This document shows, in pieces, positions 7,411 to 16,900 of a stretch of 64,000 nucleotides of DNA. The translations under genes and the position numbers were made by a program. Origin of the DNA: Acidobacteriota bacterium (GTDB lineage Bacteria > Acidobacteriota > Thermoanaerobaculia > Multivoradales > Multivoraceae); NCBI GenBank assembly GCA_029263415.1, contig JAJCXN010000055.1, positions 248,001 to 312,000 on the forward strand. Direction: 5' to 3'. The notes under the pieces are model-generated. The model was not told where the DNA came from. It worked only from the letters and a program-made list of their open reading frames with translations, and made no database searches. The number at the start of each line of letters is the position of its first letter. Position 1 is the first letter of the stretch.

Positions 7411-10011
7411 CTAGAGGAGTCCCGTTTCAGCGAACCCACACAGGTCGCCGCCAGTGTTCTCGAACGTGTGCAGAGTCGTGGTTTCGAGGTCCAAGACTTC
7501 GATCGCGTATGACTGATCCGTCAGCGAACCTGCGAAGAACCAGAAGTGCCCGTTGATCACCCGCGCGTCCAGGATCTTGACGCCCACCTCGACATTGCCG
7601 GGGTTGAACATCCAGAAGGCGCCCGTATCGACCGTGGTCATGACTGGATTGGCGAAGGCAGTTGGAGCGTCACTGATCCACCGGATGCGCACTTCGAAGC
7701 GGTCGTGCAGGCAGATCGCGTCACTTCGGCACGGGCCGCCGTCCGTTGAAGCCGGCTGAAGAGAGAACAGTTCGCCAGAGGTGCTTGGTTCAGGCTCGGC
7801 TTGGACGGCGTCCCTCGTGGTCGATAGCTGCGTGTCAGTAGAGGGAGTGAAGGCTCCGATATCAGCGACACCGCACAAGCTTCGGTCTTCTGAGTGCCAG
7901 AGCGCGACCCGGCCAGTATCGAGATCGCGCACCACGACCCACACCGGGAGATCGGACATCTTGCCGAAGAACATCCACGCGCTGCCGTTGATGCTGGTGC
8001 CGTCGAGCATCTTGATCAACAGCTCGACGTTGTTTGACCCGAAGAATGAGACCTGAGCTGACTGGGCGCCGGGTTGGTCGATGAAGCCTTCGAGCGGTGC
8101 AAAAGCGCCGCTTCCTTGCTTGTCGAGGTTAGGTGCCCGCCAGACAACCTCGGCCTTGTAACGATTGGCGAGGAAGCAGCTAGCATCGGTGCTCGCGCCG
8201 AGGTCGCAGCCAATGGGGTCTTGATCGATGATCACGCCTGAGAGCGCTGCAGGATGCACCAGGGAAGCCGGATCCGTCCCCAGCTCCAATTCGAAGATCT
8301 CGGCGGGCTCTGGACCGTCGTCTGCCGTCGCAGCTAACTCGATGCTCGCTGAAGCTTGCCCGGCTGCAAACTCGAAGCTGGTGGGAGCTGGTGACTCAAA
8401 GTCGGCTGCATTTGCGGTCACACCGCGCATCGTGACCGGCACGCTGAGCGGCAGCATGATCGCTCCTGAACGCACCAAGGTCACGGTTGAAGTTTCTCCT
8501 TCGCCGATCGCTGCGAAACTATGGCTCCAATCGAGGCTTGTGCTGATTGGAGGGGCGTCGACAATCGTGATGACGACGCTCGGCGTGTTGACCTGCCCGT
8601 TGCCGGTAATGCGTTCAAGGTCTAGAAAGAACCGCTCTTCTTGTTCAGTGTGCGAGTCGTTGAGCACCACCAAGTCGACAGGTCGCGGTTCGGCATCACC
8701 AGCCTCCCACCGAAGCATCTCAGCGACTGGGTCAAAGTCGCGATGACGTCGTGCAGAGCCGTTGCGGGTGTCGACCCGGACTGTGAGTGCCCCGTCGGCA
8801 GGTCCTTCGCGATGCAAGACGACGGTGGTGGTGGTCGGCGAGTCACCTTCAGTCAGGCGAAGTTCGGTGATCAGTTGGCCGTCTAGTGAACGCACAGTGA
8901 CCGCGTTTGCCGCTTCGTTGCGCACCCCGGCGATCATCAAGTCTCGGAGTGAATTGAACGAGGTGAGACCGACCTGCTGGGTAGCCGGCACGTTCCACTC
9001 CATGACCAAACACAGAACGGTGTCGGTTGACCTGTCGATATCGATGTACTGGCCGCCGTATCCGATTGCGGTGAAGCGCTCGGGGCCCAGTCGCCACCAC
9101 TGGTAGCCGTAGCCAAAACTGCTGCCTCTGAAATCTCTGATCGAGGCGTCCATCCAGGAGCGCTCGACCACCTGTCGACCGCTCCAGTAGCCGCGCTGCA
9201 TCGCCAACTGGCCCAATCGCGCCATATCCAGTGGTTTGATTCGCATGCCGAGACCGCCGAAGTGGTCGTCTGAGGGACGGAGTAGCCAGTTGCTCTGGTT
9301 GATGCCGATCGGTGCGAACAGATGCTGGCGCACGTAGTCGTGGAGAGTGCGCCCGCTGCGCTCGATCAAGACTTTGGCCAGCACTTGTGAGAGCGCTGAG
9401 GAGTACTCAAAAACCGTGCCCGGCACGGCGACGGTCGGTCTAGAGAGCGAATAGTCGACCAGATCTGTTGCGGTGAAGAGTTGGCCTAGCCAAGGGTCCT
9501 CAGTGTCGTCCCACTCGAGCCCGGCCTGCATGGTCAGCACCTGCTCGAGATTGAGCTGCTCTTGGGCACGACCCACGAGATGCTGAGCGTAGGCTGGAAG
9601 GAGATCCTTGATCTTCGCCTGAACCGATGGCACCTCGCCCCGCGCGATCGCGATGCCGGTGGCCATTGAGGTGACGCTTTTGGTGACCGAGCGTAGGTCG
9701 TGCAGGTCGTTGCTTTGGGTACCGTTGAAGTAGGCCTCGCCCACCAGCGTACCGTGTCGAACCAGGAGCAGAGCTCGCGCGCGCGTGAACCCAGGGTCTT
9801 CGTTGATCCTGTTGACCAACTCTTGAAAAGTTCCTGCCGCGAACCCTTGGTCAGTCTCGGCCGACACCGGCCACGGCCCTGTTCCCTTCGGCTGCGCTGT
9901 GGCCATGCATGCTCCGGCAATGTGCAGGACCGCAACAATGGCGAGCAACCGGCGGCATGCGAGTCTTTGAGATCGTGGTGCGGATTTGGCGGCAGCGCGA
10001 GATCGATTCAT
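7411..10011 (-). CDS. Secreted class C beta-lactamase-like serine hydrolase with Calx-beta and DTGxFWFF domains
   Basis: An 866-residue exported protein. A signal peptide covers about residues 18-40. The catalytic domain (about 55-375) has the SxxK motif SVTK (Ser108, Lys111), a tyrosine motif EYSSALSQVL and the GYGGQ box near its end, as in class C beta-lactamases, DD-peptidases and esterases. Two Calx-beta-like domains follow (about 385-505 and 510-615; LTEGDSP and IGEGETSTVTLVRSG). The C-terminus carries two tandem copies of a beta-sandwich module (about 635-735 and 765-866; WMFFGKMSDLPVWVVVRDLD and FWFFAGSLTDQSYAIEVLDL). The substrate may be a peptide, ester or beta-lactam. Multidomain size and export suggest a surface enzyme. 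Confidence 0.85.
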   Translation of the reverse strand: MNRSRAAAKSAPRSQRLACRRLLAIVAVLHIAGACMATAQPKGTGPWPVSAETDQGFAAGTFQELVNRINEDPGFTRARALLLVRHGTLVGEAYFNGTQSNDLHDLRSVTKSVTSMATGIAIARGEVPSVQAKIKDLLPAYAQHLVGRAQEQLNLEQVLTMQAGLEWDDTEDPWLGQLFTATDLVDYSLSRPTVAVPGTVFEYSSALSQVLAKVLIERSGRTLHDYVRQHLFAPIGINQSNWLLRPSDDHFGGLGMRIKPLDMARLGQLAMQRGYWSGRQVVERSWMDASIRDFRGSSFGYGYQWWRLGPERFTAIGYGGQYIDIDRSTDTVLCLVMEWNVPATQQVGLTSFNSLRDLMIAGVRNEAANAVTVRSLDGQLITELRLTEGDSPTTTTVVLHREGPADGALTVRVDTRNGSARRHRDFDPVAEMLRWEAGDAEPRPVDLVVLNDSHTEQEERFFLDLERITGNGQVNTPSVVITIVDAPPISTSLDWSHSFAAIGEGETSTVTLVRSGAIMLPLSVPVTMRGVTANAADFESPAPTSFEFAAGQASASIELAATADDGPEPAEIFELELGTDPASLVHPAALSGVIIDQDPIGCDLGASTDASCFLANRYKAEVVWRAPNLDKQGSGAFAPLEGFIDQPGAQSAQVSFFGSNNVELLIKMLDGTSINGSAWMFFGKMSDLPVWVVVRDLDTGRVALWHSEDRSLCGVADIGAFTPSTDTQLSTTRDAVQAEPEPSTSGELFSLQPASTDGGPCRSDAICLHDRFEVRIRWISDAPTAFANPVMTTVDTGAFWMFNPGNVEVGVKILDARVINGHFWFFAGSLTDQSYAIEVLDLETTTLHTFENTGGDLCGFAETGLL

Positions 10012-10136
10012 AGCAGAAGCATACAGATCGCTGAGCCAAGTGCGTAGATGTGCGGCGGGCGCCGTTCATCGATCCGGGGGCAGATAGCATGGGAGCTGTA
10101 TGTCACGACCCAATAGATACCGAGGGCGGTCTTAAG

Positions 10137-13100
10137 ATGAGCCGGCGCTGGTTCGTGTCAGTTAGCGGTCCCGAGAGGCTTGACGCTGCGCTTGAGTTCT
10201 TGCGCGGCGCAGGGCCTTGTGTGGTGATTGCACCGCGCAAGTCGGTGGCCGATGAGCTGGTCTGGAACCTAGCCGAGGCGGGCCAGCCGACCAGTGGAGT
10301 GGTGCGCACGACGCCCGCGGTACTGGCTGGGGAGTTCGCGTCGATCGCGCTGGCAGCCGAAGGGCGTGCGACTGTAGGCTCCACCGCCGTTGGTGCGGTG
10401 CTCACTCAGGCCGTCGATGCCGCCCTGAGCAACGACGAACTCCGATGGTTCCGTGATGTTGCACGGCTACCGGGGTTTGCGCCCTCGCTGCAACGGACCC
10501 TCGAGGAGTTGCGCTTCGCAGGCGTTTCTGCCGCGGCACTGCGCGCGTGCGCGCAGAATTCCGGTGAAGTGTCGCCTCCTGTTGAGACCGCTCGAGTGGT
10601 TGAACGCGCCCACTTACGACTACTGAGTGGAGGGCTGCAGACGTCGGGTGGCTCCGCAGCTCAAGTCGAGGCGTCGGATGAGGGATCGGTGTTGCTCGAA
10701 CTGGCGGCCCTGGCCGGGCGCTATGAGAACGAGTTGCAACGCTGGTCTTTGGCGGACCGGGCTTGGATCTTTGCTCGCGCGATCGACCTTGTGACGGCTG
10801 CAGGTGAGGTTGGGTCAGACCGGACGGTCCTGGCCGCCCGTCTTCTCGATCCCGTACAAGGCATCGCACAACTATGGCTCGATGTACCTCTTCACTCGGT
10901 CTTGGAGCAGGAGTTTTTTGCGGCGACTTCGGGCCTAGCTAGCGATTTGACTGTGATCACACCAACGCGTGATCGAGCAACTTGGAACGCTCTTGAGCTG
11001 TCGATGGGCAGCGGAAAGGAGCTTGGCGGCGGGGCGAAGAACTCGCGATTGAAACGCGTGCAACGGTCGGTGTTCGCTTCCGATGTGGCGGGCAATGATG
11101 CGGAGGCCGGGACCGCTGGCGATGAATCCTTCGCGTTCTTCTCCTCGGCAGGAGAGGGTCAAGAGGCTGTTGAGATCGCTCGCAGAGTAGGGGCACTTGC
11201 TGAAGAAGGCATCTCTTTCGATGAGGTTGGAGTGTTCCTGCGGCAAACGGGTTCCTATGTACCGCTGATCGAGGATGCATTTACGCGAGCGCAGATTCCA
11301 GCGTACTTCGCTCGCGGGAGTTCGCGACCGGATCCGAGTGGGCGTGCATTTCTTGCTCTGTTGGCGTGCGCGGATGAAGGACTGTCGGCAACTCGGTTCG
11401 CGGAGTTTCTTTCCTTCGACCAGTTGCCGCTACTGGATTCACAGCCGTTCGTGTCCGAGGAACAAGGTTCGACTCGATCCGCCTTGGTGGTGCCGTGGGT
11501 TGCGCCGGATGGTGACCAGCTGGTGATCAAGTCGATGGTCGAGGCAGGTGAAGCTGCGGCCGACGTCGCGGTCGCCGAGGTGTTCGAGCGTGCGCCGAGC
11601 AGGCACGTCGACCCCGCGACTGCGAAGACAACCGAGCCTGTGCAAAACGAGCCGGAGCAAGACGGTGTGATGCAAGACGGTGCACGTCGAGCTCCACCGG
11701 CGGCTTGGGAGCGGCTGATTGTCGATGCAGCGGTTGTGGGCGGCGCGGATCGATGGCGCCGGCGCCTGCGAGGGCTCGCTGCTGAGCTCGAGCGACGGGC
11801 AAGAGAAGTCGGCGAGGACGAGCCTCGCTCGCGGTCTCTCAAGTCGACCCGCAAGCGGCTCCAGGATCTCGAAGCGGTCGCGCTGCCCCTGGTCGAACGC
11901 TTAGCATCGCTGCCGGTGGGAGCCAGTTGGGCTGATTGGCTGCAATCCTTGGAACAGTTGGCGGTGGCTGCGCTGCGGTTTCCGCGGTCGGTGCTCGCGG
12001 TGTTGGCCGAACTTCGCCCGATGGCCGCGGTTGGCGACGTCTCGCTCACTCAAGTACAGAAGGTGCTGTCGGAGCCACTGCGCTCGATTGAAGCGGAGCC
12101 GCCCAAGCGACGCGAAGGACGGGTCTTTGTTGGTGGCATCGAACAGGCGCGAGGTCGATCGTTCCGCGTGGTGTTCGTGCCTGGATTGGCAGAGGGCGTG
12201 TTCCCGGCCCGTGCCTCCGAAGATCCGTTGCTACTCGACGTCGCCCGGCTCGACATCGACAGACAGCTCAGTGGCCAACAGGACCGAGCCTCGGGCGGCG
12301 ATGCGGCGGGGCACGCGGGCGCGAATGTGCAGGTGGACTTGCCGAGACTGCCGGTCCAGAGCACTCGGTTTCATCGTGAACGCCTGTTGTTGCGTCTAGC
12401 AATTGGAGCTGCATCGGATCGACTCATCGTTTCGTATCCGCGCATCGACGTCATGTTGGGGCGTGCGCGGGTACCGTCGTTTTATGCCCTCGATCTATTG
12501 CGTGCGGCTGAGGGGCGCATCCCGACCTTGAACGAACTCGCCCGCCGTGCGGCGACTGGAGGAGGCCCAGGAGCGCGTTGGCCTGCGCCAGAACGCGCAG
12601 AAGACGCGATCGACGACGCCGAATTCGACCTCGCTCTGCTACACCCGTCGCAGCAAGAGCCCGGTGCTGCACGCTTTCTGTTGTTCGCCAACGAGCACCT
12701 CAAACGGTCGCTTCACGCTCGAGCGCGGCGTTGGCGCAGCCCGTTCACTTGGGCCGACGGTCTGGTGATCGATGATGCCGAGTCTTCACCGAGCGAATCG
12801 GAACAGACGTCCTCAAGTGCGAAGGCGCTGGCGCTGCTCGAGAATCAACGACCACATCAGCGCAGCTTCTCCCCCACGGCGTTGCAGCATTTCTCGGCGT
12901 GTCCCTATCGCTTCTTGCTACAGGCGATTCACCGTCTGCGACCGAAGGAAGATCGTGCAGGCTTTGAGCAGTTGGACCCGTTGACCCGCGGCTCGTTGTT
13001 TCATGATGTTCAGTTTCTGCTCTTTCAGCGGCTCAGAACCGAGTCGCTGCTGCCTGTCACCAGCAGGAATCTGAAGCAAGTTCTCGATCTCGGTGACGTG

Positions 13101-13925
13101 GTACTGGACACGCAGGCGGCACAAACGTACGAGGAAATGGCGCCGGCGATCGAACGCATCTGGCTCGCTGAGATCGAGAGCCTGCGCAACGATTTGCGCG
13201 GTTGGCTACGCCAAGTTAGCGAGCAACCGCAGTGGCGGCCTGCGCTAGCGGAAATGGCGTTTGGGCTCGCCCCGTCGGATGACCGTGATGCTGCCAGTGT
13301 GGAAGAACCGGTTGAGGTCAGTGGGTTTCGGTTGCGCGGTTCGATCGACCTAGTTGAGGTCTCGGATCGGCATCGTAGGATCAGGGTCACCGATCACAAG
13401 ACCGGCCGAGCCGCTGCCAAATCGTCGATGGTGGTCGACGGGGGCAAGGTGCTCCAGCCAGTACTCTACGGTTTGGTTGCTGAACAGTTGCTCCAGGACG
13501 GCCAGCTCGATGAGGTGACGCTTGGCTTGCCAACGGCTCTTTCAGAGGAGGCGAGCGATCAAAGCGACGCGAATCCAACGAGCCAGCTTCCCGAGGCGTT
13601 CCGCGAGTCGAGTGGCCTTCCCAGCGCGGAAACCGCTGCCGCCGCGATCACGGTGGAGTCGGGCCGACTCTTCTACTGCACGGTCCGCGGTGGCTATGCC
13701 GACGTGGAGGTTCCCTTGCGCCGGGACGCAAGGCAGAGTGCTGAACAATTGTTTGAGACGGTCGACGCCCATATTCGAGAAGGCTTTCTGCCGGCCGCAC
13801 CGGCTGAGGGTGCCTGTCGCTTCTGCGACTACCGCATCGTCTGCGGCCCCTACGAGGAACGACGGATCCAACGCAAACAAACGGACCGGCTGGATCCGCT
13901 GACGCGGCTGCGGAGGCTCCGATGA
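10137..13925 (+). CDS. addB: AddB-type exonuclease subunit with Fe-S nuclease domain
   Basis: A 1262-residue subunit of an AddAB double-strand-break repair complex. The frame is open from 10050, but ATG 10137 starts the conserved MSRRWFVSVSGPERLDAALEF. The N-terminal half is an inactivated UvrD-like helicase (APRKSVADELVWN replaces a Walker A). The C-terminal PD-(D/E)xK nuclease has Asp1071, Asp1086 and Lys1088 (SIDLVEV, TDHKTG). Cys922 (FSACPYRF) with Cys1227, Cys1230 and Cys1236 (CRFCDYRIVC) match the 4Fe-4S staple of AddB nucleases. An acidic low-complexity insertion lies near nt 11590-11700. The stop overlaps the addA start (ATGA). Confidence 0.9.
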   Translation: MSRRWFVSVSGPERLDAALEFLRGAGPCVVIAPRKSVADELVWNLAEAGQPTSGVVRTTPAVLAGEFASIALAAEGRATVGSTAVGAVLTQAVDAALSNDELRWFRDVARLPGFAPSLQRTLEELRFAGVSAAALRACAQNSGEVSPPVETARVVERAHLRLLSGGLQTSGGSAAQVEASDEGSVLLELAALAGRYENELQRWSLADRAWIFARAIDLVTAAGEVGSDRTVLAARLLDPVQGIAQLWLDVPLHSVLEQEFFAATSGLASDLTVITPTRDRATWNALELSMGSGKELGGGAKNSRLKRVQRSVFASDVAGNDAEAGTAGDESFAFFSSAGEGQEAVEIARRVGALAEEGISFDEVGVFLRQTGSYVPLIEDAFTRAQIPAYFARGSSRPDPSGRAFLALLACADEGLSATRFAEFLSFDQLPLLDSQPFVSEEQGSTRSALVVPWVAPDGDQLVIKSMVEAGEAAADVAVAEVFERAPSRHVDPATAKTTEPVQNEPEQDGVMQDGARRAPPAAWERLIVDAAVVGGADRWRRRLRGLAAELERRAREVGEDEPRSRSLKSTRKRLQDLEAVALPLVERLASLPVGASWADWLQSLEQLAVAALRFPRSVLAVLAELRPMAAVGDVSLTQVQKVLSEPLRSIEAEPPKRREGRVFVGGIEQARGRSFRVVFVPGLAEGVFPARASEDPLLLDVARLDIDRQLSGQQDRASGGDAAGHAGANVQVDLPRLPVQSTRFHRERLLLRLAIGAASDRLIVSYPRIDVMLGRARVPSFYALDLLRAAEGRIPTLNELARRAATGGGPGARWPAPERAEDAIDDAEFDLALLHPSQQEPGAARFLLFANEHLKRSLHARARRWRSPFTWADGLVIDDAESSPSESEQTSSSAKALALLENQRPHQRSFSPTALQHFSACPYRFLLQAIHRLRPKEDRAGFEQLDPLTRGSLFHDVQFLLFQRLRTESLLPVTSRNLKQVLDLGDVVLDTQAAQTYEEMAPAIERIWLAEIESLRNDLRGWLRQVSEQPQWRPALAEMAFGLAPSDDRDAASVEEPVEVSGFRLRGSIDLVEVSDRHRRIRVTDHKTGRAAAKSSMVVDGGKVLQPVLYGLVAEQLLQDGQLDEVTLGLPTALSEEASDQSDANPTSQLPEAFRESSGLPSAETAAAAITVESGRLFYCTVRGGYADVEVPLRRDARQSAEQLFETVDAHIREGFLPAAPAEGACRFCDYRIVCGPYEERRIQRKQTDRLDPLTRLRRLR

Positions 13926-16900
13926 AGCTGGTTGATCAAGGCTGGGCGTTGGATCGGGCGACGCGAGACCGTATTCAAACGGATCTCGGGACCTCGATGC
14001 TGGTCGAGGCGGCAGCTGGCACCGGCAAGACCACTCAACTCATCGGTCGACTCGTGGCGGTGATCACCACCGGCGCAACCACAGTCGACAAGATCGTTGC
14101 GGTGACGTTCACCCGCAAGGCTGCCGGCGAACTGAAGCTGCGGTTGCGCGAGGCACTTGAGGAAGCGCGCGCGGACACCAACGCTGTTGTCCGCGAGCGG
14201 GTCGAAGCGGCGATCGCGCACCTTGAAGAAACCCGCATCGGCACCATCCATTCGTTCTGCGCCGACCTCTTGCGTCAGCGACCCGTCGAAGCGGGAGTGG
14301 ACCCAGATTTCGCTGAAGTTGCAGACGACGAAGGGCCGCGGCTCTTTGCTCGCGCGTTTGATCGTTGGATTCAGGATCAGTTCGAAGTGATGCCAGAAGG
14401 GTTGCGGCGGGCCCTGAGTCGACTTGCTCTGGAGAGCGGCTATCAAGGGGGCCAGCGCTCCACTCCGCTCGAGCGCCTGCGCGATGCTGCGTGGAAGCTC
14501 GCGGAATGGCGCGATTACCCGGCGGCGTGGCAGCGACCGCCCTTCGACCGCGTTCCGTTGATCGACCGCTTAGTCGACTTGGTCGCACGCCTCGCGAGCC
14601 ATGCGCGACGTGCAAACCACAAGGGAGATCGCCTACGCAATAGTCTCGAGCCGGTGGTGATCCTGGATACCTGGATTCGTCGAGCGGGGTTTGACTTGCT
14701 GCCGAAGCCTGAAACTCCCTCGACCTCGCCCTTGCCTGATGGAGTGTTGCGCTTCCCGTCAACTCAAGCAGAGCAGGTCGAAACTGAAGATCCCTTTGCG
14801 CGAGTGCCCGAAGGAGGGCAGCACTGGACGGGCAAGCTCGAGACCCGCGACTACGATGCGCTCGAAGCGAGACTTTTAGAACTGCGAGTGCAACTGCGCC
14901 GTCCTCAGAACAAGCACAAGGGGCGCGGCAAGTTTGCAGAGGCCTTGCCACGTGAACAGGTGATCGAAGAGCGGGATCTATTCCTCGAGTGTCTGGATCA
15001 TTTTCAGCGGGTTGCCAACGCCGACCTTGCTGCGTTGCTGCAACGTGAGTTGCGGGGTGTGTTGCCTGAGTACGAGCGTACAAAACACTCCGAAGGGCGC
15101 CTGGACTTCTCGGACCTCCTGCTGCTCACACGCCTTCTGCTGGTGACCTCAGCGGACGTACGCAACACCTTGCAAGAGCAGATCAGCCATCTCTTTATCG
15201 ATGAGTTTCAGGACACGGATCCCGTTCAAGCCGAGGTGCTGCTCTTGCTTGCGGCCGATGATCCTTCGTGCGTCGACTGGCGCGAAGTGCGCCCAGCGCC
15301 GGGCAAGTTGTTTGTGGTTGGCGACCCCAAACAGTCGATTTACCGCTTCAGGCGTGCCGATGTTCGCCTCTACGAGGGCATCAAAGAACGGCTGCGGGAA
15401 CGGGGTACCGCGATCCTAGAACTCGGCCGTAGCTTCCGTGCGAACTCAGGCATCCAACGCTTTGTCAACGCAGCGTTCGCTCCGCTGATGGACGCCGACG
15501 CCGCAGCGGGGAGGCCGAGCTATCTCGCGCTTGGCGAGTTCCGCCAGGCCCCAGAGGGACAACCAGCTGTTGTTTCCCTACCAGTACCGTCGCCCTACAA
15601 GTGGAAGTACTTGTCGCAACGAGCGATCGAGGAGAGCCAACCGAAGGCGGTGGCCGCATATTGCGATTGGTTGATCAACAAGAGTGGTTTCAAGGTCGAG
15701 CGGGATGGCGATTGGGTGCCGGTGACCGAAGCCGATATTTGCATTCTCTTCCGCCGCTATCTGTCATGGGGGCGAGATGTCACCAGGCCCTACACCCAAG
15801 CACTCGAAGATCGCGGTATCACTCACCTCTTGATTGGTGCGCGCACCTTTCATCAACGCGAGGAGATCGAGACCCTGCGCGCGGCGTTGCTTGCGATCGA
15901 GCATCCCGACGAGGAGCTAGTTTGCTTCGCAACGCTGCGGGGTTCTCTGTTCTCGTTCTCAGACGAGCTACTGTTGCGCTACCGTGCAGCGGTCGGTGGG
16001 TTCTCAGCGTTCGCGTGGCAGGCGTTCCACAAGCGAAATGGCCAGAAGCGAAGCGGCAAGCAGCCGAGTGACAAGAAACCGACTGGATCCGAGTTCGAGA
16101 ACCCGCGGGTCAACGGTGAGCTGGAGCCAGTGGGTGAGGTACTGGACCTCTTGGTGAAGTTGCATCGACTGCGCAATCGCCGAGCGGTGGTAGAAACTGT
16201 ACAGGAGCTGTTGGACACGACGCGGGCCCGCGCAGGCTTTGCGCTCCGGCCTGCGGGACACCAAGTTCTGGCCAACGTGGAACGCATCTGCGAGTTGGCG
16301 CGCGCGTATGAGATGACGGGTGGCCGTTCCTTTCGCGGCTTTGTCGAGCGGCTCGAGGCGCAGGCAGCTCGGCCCACCTCGGCCGAGGCGCCGGTGGTTG
16401 AAGATGGTGCGGAGGGCGTGCGCATCATGACTGTTCATGCTGCCAAGGGCCTCGAGTTTCGGGTGGTGATTCTTGCGGATATGACCGCCAATATCGCGAT
16501 CCGTGAGCCGGACGCCGCCGTCGATGCTGACACCGGACTGTGCGCAACCAAGTTGTTGGGCTGTGCTCCGATCGATCTGATTCAGCGCATGGATGTGGAG
16601 AAGGCGCGCGACCACGCCGAGGGGGTGCGCGTCGCCTACGTCGCAGCGACCCGTGCGCGTGACCTGCTGGTGGTACCTGCGGTGGGCGATGAGGCACGAC
16701 CTGGTTGGATCGAACCGCTGAACTCGGCTCTCTATCCGGAGAATCCAAGAGATTCTGAACCCTCGCCTGGGTGCCCAGAGTTTGGCGAGCGCTCGGTATT
16801 GGAAAGGCCGATGGAACTCGAATCGCCGGGCGAAGCAGCGGGCTTGATGGGATCAGAGGATCCCTCAGTGAAGCCCGGCCTGCATCGCTTCGAGGGCAGT

